A stretch of DNA of 64,000 nt from Pyxicephalus adspersus (lineage: Eukaryota > Chordata > Amphibia > Anura > Pyxicephalidae), in contig NC_092861.1 in NCBI RefSeq assembly GCF_032062135.1, positions 62,876,791-62,940,790 on the forward strand, given 5' to 3'. Shown piece by piece: positions 20,881-32,700 of the stretch. The stretch's first letter is position 1. Each line of letters opens with the position of its first letter. The notes beneath the pieces are model-generated. The model had not been told where the DNA came from. It worked only from the letters and a program-made list of their open reading frames with translations, and did no database searches. Both the position numbers and the translations under genes were made by a program.

Positions 20881-23564
20881 TCAAACAATCTAATAAAAGC
20901 AAGTTTGCATACCTATTAACCCATAAGAAACAATTGGTGTCTCTAGCCTGTTGACACCTAATTTTACTGATTTCATTGTGAGGAAAAGATAGCTATTGTC
21001 TTTCAATTTGATCAGTCCTTTGTAGAAAAATGTGTACAACACTGTATAAAAGGAAACCTATAATTATATGCAAATGTAAGTGTTTTTTTACCTTCCTGTT
21101 TTGCAAGATGTTCTGCTGTTTGACTTTCTACAGTTGCATTGCATTAATAATGTTTTATTATCCTACAAGGAAAGAGTGGTCCCAATGACATGGAGTCATA
21201 ATGTCACAATGAGTCCTGTAAACTTAAGGGACATTCATCATATTGCTTATAGCTAATGTAACTTAGTTCTTCCTGCTGTCTTCTCCTTAGGAATGTAATG
21301 ATAACCACAAAATATGTACTTCGTTCACATCTTCAAATGTTAGTAACTTGTAAAAGTCCACATTTTACAAATACATACATATAAGAAAAGTAAGCTTTCT
21401 TTTTTCAATCCGATCCTATAATAAATAGTTATGTCAATGCTTGTGTAATATTTTAAAAGCTTTTTTCCCATGTATATTTTGCAGTTGAATAACTGCAAGG
21501 GGAAAGCCACATTAGTAAATTAGTAATGCTTTCCTTCCTGCATAGTGTTGTGCCTTCCTCTGGTGCCTTTGGAATCCATTGATTTATAGCAATCTCTGTC
21601 AAAAAAAGCCCCAAGCTCATGAGAGCCAGATACCATGGGATCATTTCCTAAATCAAAAAGGTTGCAAATCTGCAGTTGTTATTATTCGGGTAATAAAGAT
21701 ATGCAACTTATTGGTTTACAGAAAATATACAGAAAACTTTAATGACAAGTGCATTTTAACTCTTCTGTCCCCAGAGGTTACCGACACTTAGATTCCCAAA
21801 TCAAATTTAGTAAAAAGAGCATGCATCATTTTAACCTGTCCAGCATTTTGCTAATTTTAATAATTATTGCCCATAGCTAACAGTGACCGCATGATTGAAA
21901 TTTAGATGTACAATAAAAAAAATGCACAGACAATTAAAGTTTTCAGACAAACACTTAATTGACAAAATAGAAAGAAAAAACTTTGGTTAGTTACAGACCC
22001 TTATAATAAAAAGTAAAACAAGTAGCTCAACTAGGAAACTAGAAGACTAGAACATACCATTGACCAATAATCAGTTTATTACATTTTGAACATGGCAAAC
22101 ACAGAATGTATGTAAAAAAAGAAAAATGTCTTAACAACAAAATTTCCAACTATGAAACAGATTAAAAATATCAGAAAATAAATAATTTATATAACTGGTA
22201 AACATTTTTATCTTAACAGAAATTCTTAAAGGAGTCTTTATCTGTTTGTCTTCTTTGTTTGTCAGATTTTGTTCCTTTCATTTAAGCCATTTTAGGTAGT
22301 GCAGCACTAGTTTGTAGGAGTTGAGGAAAAATGTTTATGAAATAGGGTTCACAAATTGCTGCTTATCCAGAACCAATTGACATTCAATTCTGAATTCTGA
22401 GACAAAAAGTAGGAAAATATTGTCTGACACCAAGCTACGTCGAACAGTTAAGTTTTATTAAAGTAGGTGGATTTTATTTTCCAGCTTTTAAACTAATTGC
22501 ACTTCTTGCTGATTTTTACTGCTGATCACTGCTATGGTAGTGGTATGAAAATGTGACGTTTTTAAAGGTAATAATTAGCATTTCTACAGCTCTATTTGAA
22601 TATGTGATATTATAGTATAGTAAGGCAGGCTGCATGGGGGCCTTTAACATTGTAGTGCATATTGAATTTGAAGAACATATACATTCCTAAACTTTAGTGT
22701 ATGGTGTTTGAAGGGGGTACATTATTTTACACATACACATTTCTTTTATTCTGTTTGATTTCCACTACATAGGTTGTCAGAGGACCTGTTGTGCTGAAGT
22801 AGGATTAAAACTCACGTGGCAATGTATATGCAATGCTTTATAACCGTATCCCCTGTACAGGTTCAGAAATCTAAAGTCTAGTAAGGAATTTACACAGTTC
22901 AAAAGAATGAAGCAAATTGCATTCTCTTTTGAGGGTTTTTTACCCCCACTTTTTGTTGTAATATTGAGCTGTAGTACAAAGCCTACTGAGAACTTCAGAT
23001 TCATTTGTAATTATAATCGTACCTCAGTAGCATGTGGTATCTGCACACATATTTACATGCTTCTGTTTTTGATGAATAACAATCATTAAAAGTCAAAGTC
23101 TGTACGTTATATAATCTGACATCCTCCTATTTATATGTGTAACATTAAAATAAGACTGTTTACAGTTAATTTACAACCATATGTACAACTCATAATACAG
23201 AACATATTACAAAGTGGTTTGCAGGTAGGACGCCACAAAGACGGCACGTGTATCTCTGCAGAAAGGCATAAGGTATTTCACAGTTCCAGTAATTAACATC
23301 AGAATAATTGTCATTCACAGCAAGCCCAGCTGTGCAAAAAGCTGCCTTTAGGTCCCATTTATCTGTGGTTACATTTTGTAAATGCTTTCCCTTGAAATCC
23401 TTACTTATTTTTATCTTAATACTGTGCAGAGCTCAAAAGTGGTCCACTAATCCAGAGTATGGTTCCATAGTGTTCCTTACAAAAAATATGGAGGCACTTA
23501 AGATATTTTCCAGTGTTCTGGTAATTGTCTTTATTTCACAATAAGCCAAATATTATTGTGCAGT

Positions 23565-23725
23565 TTAAAAGTCAACAGGTCGAATCATCATTGTCGTTGC
23601 TTTCAGAGAGTACCCCGATCCTTTCCAATAGTACCATTTGATTCCATTGAATTTGTTTGTGTTTTGCCCCAGTGAATAATACATTCCATTTAAGTTTGAA
23701 GGGCCACAGGCATCAAACCACCAAC
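23565..23725 (-). CDS. ANGPT2: ANGPT2 exon 9, terminal
   Basis: The acceptor CTTTCAG precedes GTTGGTGG at 23725. It encodes the end of the fibrinogen-like domain: [17 protein letters not shown], then [20 protein letters not shown] and [10 protein letters not shown], then TAA at 23567-23565. The C-terminal lobe (P domain) includes the main TIE2-contact surface in the mammalian protein. Residues 446-498 of the model. Confidence 0.97.
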
Positions 23726-26700
23726 CTGAAAGTAAAGATAAATATCTTAATGGTTTTGTGGCAAAAATAAAAACAGAATTATGGTTGCAAAGCTACTCTT
23801 TCTGAGACCATTGGCCGCATTTTTTTTCTTTGGCCATATATCCAATACTTTTTCCATCAATAAAATGGCCTTAAAGTGAGGCTTGGTTTTTGTTCATGCA
23901 GGAAAAAGCAACTCTTTCAATTAACTGCCAACGTTTCTAGATGCACATCTTTACCTGCCTTTACTTCGTCATTGCTCTGCTTGGCCATCGGACAAGCTCT
24001 AGGCTCTTCAAGCCTGTAGAGGATACCTTTTAATCAGTGAAGCTGGGTGATCCAGCAAACCTGGAGAGTGAATCCTCTCCAGCCTTGGAGAGCTTTAATA
24101 GATCAGCCCCAAAATGTTAGTGCTATGATGAAGTACTGAGAACCCTAATGGCCAAACACTTGTTGCACAAAGGCACATGAGCCTTCAACCTCAGTAACCA
24201 GACTGAACAGTGGGAGAACATAGGGAGGGAGTGTTACTGTGTGCAGATACTTTCAAATTCAAAAACAATAAATAGCTTTTCAAAAACAATAATACTTGTC
24301 ACGCCTTTTGGTCCTGATAAAACACACTACTTTGAAGAAAAATGGGCACCACTGTTATATTATACTTGGCTGTTTTAGCCTATTTCCCACTGGGGGCTGT
24401 GATTCCTCCTCCTGGCCGCTACATCACTACAGAAGAAAGTAGTACAGTACCAGCTGGCAGGAGGAACCACAGAGCCCAATAGAGGACCAGGCATCCTTCA
24501 CATGTTGACATTTTGCTTAGCATTTGTGCCTGNNNNNNNNNNNNNNNNNNNNNNNNNNNNNNNNNNNNNNNNNNNNNNNNNNNNNNNNNNNNNNNNNNNN
24601 NNNNNNNNNNNNNNNNNNNNNNNNNNNNNNNNNNNNNNNNNNNNNNNNNNNNNNNNNNNNNNTTTTTTTTTTCTTTTCATTTTTATGTAGTCTTTACTTT
24701 AAATGATTGAGATTGCAAAATACATTCACTTTCTGCTAGAAAATTTAGGATGCTGTGGTCAGGATGAAATGCTCCAAATAAATATTATAACATGCAGGTG
24801 CCAGTAAAAATAGGAAGACCATAAAATTGAACAGCTCCTACCTCCTGTCGCCATTTGTGAGCATTTACAAATGCATTTGTCATTGTCTGCATCCTTTGTG
24901 CTAAAATCATTTCCTGGTTGGCTTATGCTGTTTATTTTGCCCGCTGTCCCAGTATATCCTTTGAGGTGAATCCTGTGGTAATTGAAAATGGAAAGAGAAG
25001 ATGAGATGGAAGTACCGGTAAAGTGTTTTGTCGGTTCACATAAGTGGAAAGAATCTATCACCATGTGCAAAGCAAAGGTTTCCATGTCTGGATTCATATT
25101 CATTCTGTTTGTTCCTGTAATCCTGTTGCTATATTCATTCATGAAACTTTAGTTGGTTTGAGAAAGAAATGACATTCAATGTGGAAAAAATAAATGGAGT
25201 TCAGGAATTTAGAAAATACATTTCTACTCACCTTAAATGCACTATATTTTGGAAACAGATTCTCACTTTTCTCACAATTTTTACTTGATCAGCACTCATT
25301 TTATAGCCTGCACTAATGTGTCTCATCAGGCTCATAATATGACCAAGGTGGTTTGTTTTATCTTGGGTAAAGATAGGCAGGTTTTGCATGGAGCTCAGGG
25401 TAATATTTTCTATCAGACATTTATTACTTTGTGTTTGCATTAGCGAGGTTCATGTTCTAATTTTCCTAATGAAGTAAGGGTAAATCCAAAAATGTAAATT
25501 CCACCAGGACAGAAAGAGGGTAAATCTTCAAATGGGGACACTTGTTGCACTTGGGGGCATTATTCCATCCTATTCTTTCCATCCTGTTAGGTCTACAGAA
25601 CAGGAGGTGAAGGGAAAAATCTGGCAAATAAAATCTCAAAGGGTTGTAACCCTTCACCACCTTAATCATTAAACAAAAACTGTTTTGGGTAGAATTGGGC
25701 AATAAAGTAGTCTAAATGCCCAAAAAATTACCCTCCTTTTAGATTGCTGTACGGTATAATGGCTTTAATTTGCCTTGTAAAAGTTCTCTGCAGTTTCAGT
25801 TTAAATTGCTATTTGTTTTTTTGGCAAGTATAATGATTCTTTATTATTATCTTTATTGATTTAAGGTTTCTATACAAGGGGGTGCTGAGAGGTTCCTAGC
25901 TTTTCCCCCTTTCCAGATGAAATAGAAAAATGAGTGTGGGGGCATATGACAGCCTAATATCTTAGTATGTAACTGTGCAAATATCAGGTCTTTGCAATTC
26001 TTAAAACTGTTTTTTCTTTTAGTGAGAAGCTGTGATGGCAGAGGCACAAGCAAGTTTCACGTCGTGGGAGTTACGGGCCGTCATGAAGTTTTTGTTTCTC
26101 CAGGAAAGTCAGCAAAGGACATTCACAGTGAGATGTCACAAACACTGGGGGAGAAGTGTCCTTCCTACAGCACTGTCAAAACCTGGATATCTCGTTTCAA
26201 GACTGGGTATTTCACCATTGAAAATGAGGCCCGCAGTGGGCACCCACCAACCTCAACTGACCCGGCAACCTGAGATGCTGTCCATGAGCTTATTATTGAG
26301 GACCGGCGAATATCCACAAAAAAGATAGCCCAGATACTGTGACATCTCACGGGAGCGTGTTGGGTTTGTTATCACCACTATCCTAGACATGCGTATGCTC
26401 TCAGCGAACTGGGTGCCGAAATGTTTGAACAGTGATCAGAAGAAGGAATGAGTTGAAGCATCTAAAGCCGTTTTGGCCCATTTTGAAGCTGCACAGGACT
26501 TGTTGTCTAGGTTAGTAACTGGGGATGAAACCTAGCTCCACATCTATGATCCTGAAACCAAGGAAAAGTCAAAGGAATGGCGCCACAGCGGGTCCCCGCT
26601 GTGTTCAGAAGTTCTGAACCCAGAAATCAGCCAAAAAAAAAGTCATGGCGTCCGTTTTCTGGGACAAAGATGGTATTCTGTTGGTGGACTACCTACCTCA

Positions 26701-29700
26701 GGGCTCTAGTATCACCTGACAGTATTATGCTAACATCCTGGACTAGCTATAAGAGGCAAATAGTATGAAACGCCATGGAAAGTTGACCAAAGGATCCTTT
26801 TTTTGCAGGACAATGCACCTGCGCACACGTCCAACGTTGTGGCTGCCAAATTGAACACCCTGGATTTCCAATTGGTCCACCATCCCCCCTACTCACCTGA
26901 CCTGGCCCCTTCATACTATTATCTGTTCCCAAATTTGAAGAAACACCTGAAGGGGGCAATGTTTTGAGGACATTTCTGAGGTCAAAAGAACCTGCTGAGA
27001 GCTGGTTGCCGCCCAACCAAGGGACTTTTATTTGAACGCTCTAGAAAATCTGCAACTACGCTGTACCAAGTGCATCAGTCTCAGGGGGGAATATGTTGAA
27101 TAAATTTGTTATTTCATAACTCTCGCTCTCTTCTTTCTGGGCAAAGCCAGGAACTTCTCAGCACCCCCTCGTATTAAAATGCAAAGCTATGTCCTGATGA
27201 GCAGAAATCACACATCCAGGAGATGATAAAGTTATCAGAAGGAAACTATCTTGGTATGTTAATTAGGTTAATTCAAATTGCATTAAAACAATCTTCAATT
27301 CAATTTTATCTTTTACATATAGGCAGTGTTTTTTTCTAAAAATAAATTGCTCTCTCTCTCTCTTTATTCGGTACCAGTGTTCCTTGACTTGTCTAATTGC
27401 AATATAGAAAGATATAGCTATTTTTAAACTTTTCAGATGTATCTCATATCTGCTTACATTTCGAGAGGAAATGCCGTCTTAGCAGCTTAATCTGTGACAT
27501 TTACTTTGGCGAATGGCTATTGGATGATGGAAATGACCCATTATAATCCTTTGCTTCTAGAAGTATTTCAATGTCTTGCTTTAAAAAATATAATAATAAG
27601 TTATAACTTGAACCAAATTATGAAAATATTTGGTTTGGACTGAGGACAGTCAAATATTAGTGCCTCTGGAAGGGATACATTTGATGATCAGTAATCCTGT
27701 AAATTTGTTTCTTCTGTTGATTTATGAGAAACTAGCCATGACAAATATTAATTTACGTCCAGCTATGTTTTTAGTCTTAGCTGAATTCTATGTCATACAT
27801 GTAAATATTTATACTTTTACTAAGAAGATGGACAGCAAATGCCTAATGCATAAGGTTAGCATGATGTATAAAGTGTTCTATAGTGTGTATTATTCGTATG
27901 CTGCATGTTTGATATTACAAATTACATGTGGCATTAAGCAAATAACATATCTAGCTTGGGTAGTTTTGGACACCTATTATGTTGGTAGAAGCAAAATATT
28001 CTGTTACTTAATTTAGGGCTCATTTAAATCCAAAATCCTTTTTTATAAGCTACTTCTAAAAATGTATTAATAATTAGAATTAGTTTCTGTGGGACTCTGC
28101 CACAATCCATTGCGTAGAACACACTATTAACTGGGTCTTACTTCAGATCTAAAAGCATTGGTGAAAGCAAATTGCTGGCAACCATTTGTACCATTATAAT
28201 CCAATGTTTTTGACTACACTTAGTTGAAGTAATAAGTGCTGTAATGTCTGTAATTTACCCAATGCATATATTGAAAATAACTCACCTATATTTCTGTGCT
28301 TCAGTTCCTAAGTAAAATTGGTCATATAGTGAATAAGCCTCATTTCCCTCCCAGTCTTTCAGCTGGATCTTGAGGACATATCTCTGCAGATTTGTAAGTT
28401 GGGAGACCAGCTCGTTGCCCAACCAGAATTCTCCTGAAGGATCACCAAATCCCTTCAAAACAAAGTGAATTTAAGTTATAAAAAAGCTAGGACAATGAAA
28501 TCACCACATAATATTTTAAATATCCTTTGTTTTGTTTTTAGAGACAAAAAATTCCTTTTGAGTACATTGATTTGCTTTTAGTGGGTTTCTGCACTACAGC
28601 TGGAATAGTTGTGCAGCTCTGAGCACAAGGTACACTCAGCATATGGATTTGGTTTCATGTTTTGTATCTTCTACAGACAAAGTGGAAGAGTTCTCTCTTT
28701 TAAAAATCCAAATTCAGTTTCAACATTGTAAATTTAATGAAAAGGAAAAAGTGTGAACACTTATCAAAGAGACAATATTTAAAAATATGCTTTGCACTTC
28801 CCCGTAGTGTCCACACTGTGGTCTGCATTTTATGAATGACTTGTCAGATGTGGGGAAGCTTCAAACTACAAAGCATATCAGTATCCACTCTTCATTACAA
28901 ATGAAGGACTTGGAATTACTGTTTTGTAACTGTATGCCCAAAAGTCCTCATACCTTTTTGTACTCCTTCCATGTCCTGTGAAAGTCAACACTACCATCAA
29001 AGCGTTTCTGAATAACAGTCCAGCCACCTCCTCCAGTTTTCATGTCACAGTATGCCTGCAAAGTGAAAGAATACATTTTTTTAGGTAATTTCCGGTAAAA
29101 TTGCCTTCTGTCAGGTTTTTCTTGCTATTTGTATCCTAGTTTGGACACTTTCTCCCACTTACTATTCCATCATCATTGGGACAGTAAGAATGGGAGATTT
29201 CACCTCACTCCTTGTTTTACTATTGCCCTATGTAGCCAAGTGTTGCCTTAACCTCCCTAGCAGTAACCCCGAGTGTGACTCGGGGTAGAAAAAAGTTTCT
29301 AAAAGAGGTAACCCCGAGTCACACTCGGGGTAGGTAATCCTATGGGAGTTCCCGGTGATGTCGGTGCGTGTGTACGTTGCCGGAAGGGCGGGGCGGGAAA
29401 TTCAAAATCCATTTGTATTGCATTCAATACAAAATAACTGTATTGAATGCAATACAAAATAACTGTATTGAATGCAATACATTGAATTTATATGTGTAAA
29501 AGCAGTGAATTGTTTTCAAGAACATTTATTTTACATTATATATATTAGTATGAGTATAATATGTATTTTTTTAAATATATAGATTTTTTAATTTATTCAA
29601 TTTATTATTTTTACATGATTTTGTGTTCCAAACTTTATTATACTCATACAATTATATGATACTGTAAAATAAATTTTCATGAAAAACAATGTACCGCTTT

Positions 29701-32700
29701 TAGACATTTAAAACCGGAAAGAAATGAACCGCTAGGGAGGTTAAAAGAAGGTGATTAACTATCTCTGCAACAATAACACTGTAACAAAAAAACCTTAACC
29801 AAGGTCTTAAGCTGCGTACACACGGCAAATTTTTCTCGCCCGATAATCGGTATCGGCCAATTATCGGGCGAAAATCTGCCCTGTGTACAGTCGGTCGTCG
29901 TCCATCGTCCGACGACTGTCCTGGCGGATCCACGGACGATGGACGACGACCGATCCTAATGAAAGGGAAGGGGAGAGCGCGCAGCAGGGTGCCGCTCCGT
30001 CGCTCTCCCCCTCCCCTCTCCATAGAGCATGAACGGTGCTGTATGTACAGCATCGTTCATGCATCGTGCAGTCTTTTCTCGTTGGAAAGGATCGTGAAAG
30101 ATCCTTTCCAACGAGAAAAATTGCAGGTGTGTACGCAGCTTTAGCCCCATCTTACAGTCTAAAACAAACATGTCAGATCATAAATGATTTTCCTTGTCTG
30201 CATACTTGTTCCAGGTAAGTGATTTTAATAAGCCAACTTTAGTTTTTCTTATATTGTTCTTTGAGGTTGGTCCTTCAACCTTACAGGGGACAAGTGGTGC
30301 ATTTCCACAGAATTACTGGCTTTTCTTTTAGTGAATAATATATAACAACAGTTTAATTTTAGTGAATCTGCATGTGGCCTGTTGCACACTTGCCTTAGTG
30401 ACATGACTCTTACTGAGTACTGTCTGTAACCCTGTCTTGAAAAACAGCCACAGCTGTACTGTGTACATTTATTTTCTACACAAGTTGCTCTCAATGCCAA
30501 ATCTTTTACATTCTTTGCATATTACTTTTTCCTTTTCAGTTTATCATGGTAGTACTAAATGTATGTCGCTTGCAAATTTTTCATGACCTCTATTATGCAC
30601 ATTAAAAGCACTCTATATCTTTAACAAGTGGTGAATTCCTTTGTTGGAATAAACGCGCACTGTAACAGAAATTTTCCCTGACTTCTGCCCTGCAGTTTAT
30701 GAGCTTTGCCTGTTTGGAGGAAGCCATCTAGCTGGTTAGGAAAAAACAAGAGTGAAACCTGGACAAAAAATAAGGTATTTGTTTGGTAGTATGTCACGGA
30801 TGTAATCCCAACAGCATAAACAATGGAAAATGAAAACAGGATCTCCCTTTCCAAGTTTTTCTATATGAGCATGTTATGTTCCAGCACACAATACCATAGG
30901 ATCTTTAATAAAAACAATTTTGTTTACACATTTTTAAAGATTAGGATCCGAGAATATGTTTTTTGCAAGAAACTTAGTCATTTAAATTTTAATCAAGCCT
31001 AAAGCTGTAAAGGAGAACATTTTAATACTAAAACAAAACGTATCTGGGTAGGGTATTCTATATAATAATAGATATATGCAACATAACTAGGTTCGAAAAT
31101 GAGGCTGAAATAATGTATTGTAGTGTAGAATCTAATTCGGTTTTACATACTGCTTATAATATAGCAGACGATGAGAAATGTAAAAAAAAAACACAGGTAG
31201 CTCCAATTTGTCTCATGCATGTTGTAATATGAATCTGCATTTTATCTTGAGTCTGGGAGAATACTAGTAGCTTGCATGAGCCAGATAAATCCCCAGTAAA
31301 AATGTCCCATCATCATTCTGCTTACCTTTTTGTGACAATATTTACAACTGGTCATCATAATGCTTAAATAGACTCCACTGATGATCAGCATAGCCTTCAA
31401 ACAGAAAAGTACTTCTGTGGGCACATCAGGGTGTCCAACTCTTTTGGCAGCAGTAAATTTAGTAAGGTATGGATTACAATGTCAGAAAATGAAATATGAA
31501 AATCCTAGCTTGTATGTAGTGCTTGAGGACTGAAGTTGGACACCCCTGTAAAGTATATGGTTAACTTAATAATGACTTCTAAAAAACTATAATAGGAAAA
31601 TATCCCACATATTCAATAACCCTGCTAGCTTCCTAAAGGTAAAGGTTCCTAATAACATGATTGGCCCATGTTTATTTACAAAAAGAATTTTCTTAATATG
31701 GCATAGTTTATGTGCAGGCATTCTGTCTTTTTTTTTTTATTAACTCAGTAGGCCACCACTGTAATTCCCCTTCAGTTTCCTCTAGTTTATTTTGCATGGC
31801 TGGGTAAATATACACTGCAGCTTATTATTCAGAAAAGGTTATATATATGTTTAAGCAGACTTGTTTAAAAAATGAAACTACTGAAAATGTTGACTTTAAA
31901 ATAATTCTGTAGCTGTAGCACTTGAAGGCAATCATCATGTGTGACATTCTCCTGTCAAACAGTGGTTTAATTATACCCAACAATGTGCATATAGTTACTG
32001 CACGAAAAGTTAACATTCCTCTCTTTATGTCTTTCCTTTTGTGGCCAGAAGTCCTAGAAGACAATCTGTTTAATTGTACAGTATTTTCTGTTTGTTTTCA
32101 TTAGAATTCTGGGAGTTTTATGTTAATGGTCATTTAACTAAGAATGTTGCATTTAGCACACATTTAAAGGAAGACAAATCATTATATGATAATGTGAAGT
32201 TTCAAATTCTTGAGCTGCTTTAGTATGTGATAAAAAAGAAAACATACTTTAAATCTAATAACTTTGATGAAGGACAGATGTTCCCTAAATGATTATTAAT
32301 ACGAGGACTTATGCTCAGGTACTGCATAATGGATTCATCTAGAAACTATTAAAAATCCTTCTCTGTTCAGGGTTGGCAGAACTAATGTAAATTTAAGGAT
32401 GTGATGACGGGTTATAAAAAACAACTAACTACTGCTCTTTATCATCTCCAAAGAACTAGCTGTTTTGGACATTGTATTGTTGTACTAAATAAAAATAATC
32501 AAAGTTTTTGCAGCACTATTTAAAGACATAACTACTAAAAAAATGTGCTTTATTTCTGCTTGGTCAACCTGTACTGTAAGAGAAAAACATATTGTATCTC
32601 TTATTGCTGCAGTAGTCCTCTTTCTATCTTGTTTACAAGACTAAACCCCCACAGCCTTTTTTATAAGCCTACCTGAATGCCATTCTGACTGATGGTGCGG

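Larger units (their letters stand above)
19386..23564. other. MCPH1 intron and ANGPT2 3' flank
   Basis: On the plus strand this continues MCPH1 intron. On the minus strand the part next to 23564 should be ANGPT2 3' untranslated region. The region from about 20.9 to 23.56 kb has no repeats that I recognise, which would suit a long untranslated region. Several AATAAA-like words occur on the minus strand (for example complementary to TTTATT at 23531-23536 and near 22453), but none can be singled out as the cleavage signal. A reversed dispersed repeat and a decayed MITE lie at 20.2-20.9 kb. Confidence 0.5.
23726..24841 (-). other. ANGPT2 intron 8
   Basis: A 1.1-kb GT-AG intron. It includes a palindromic repeat (about 23993-24114) and the 130-base N run. 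No other feature can be supported. Confidence 0.85.
24973..28285 (-). other. ANGPT2 intron 7 with a mariner element
   Basis: A 3.3-kb intron. It contains the mariner at 25875-27171 and, at about 25490-25715, a repeat with AACAGGAGGTGAAGGG. A TC dinucleotide run occurs at about 27351-27363. The rest is AT-rich without recognisable features. Confidence 0.85.

Noticed and set aside
27630..28016. A 128-codon plus-strand open frame in ANGPT2 intron 7
   Set aside because: Amino-acid composition reflects AT-rich DNA (many I, Y, F, L, K). No motif or homology recognised.
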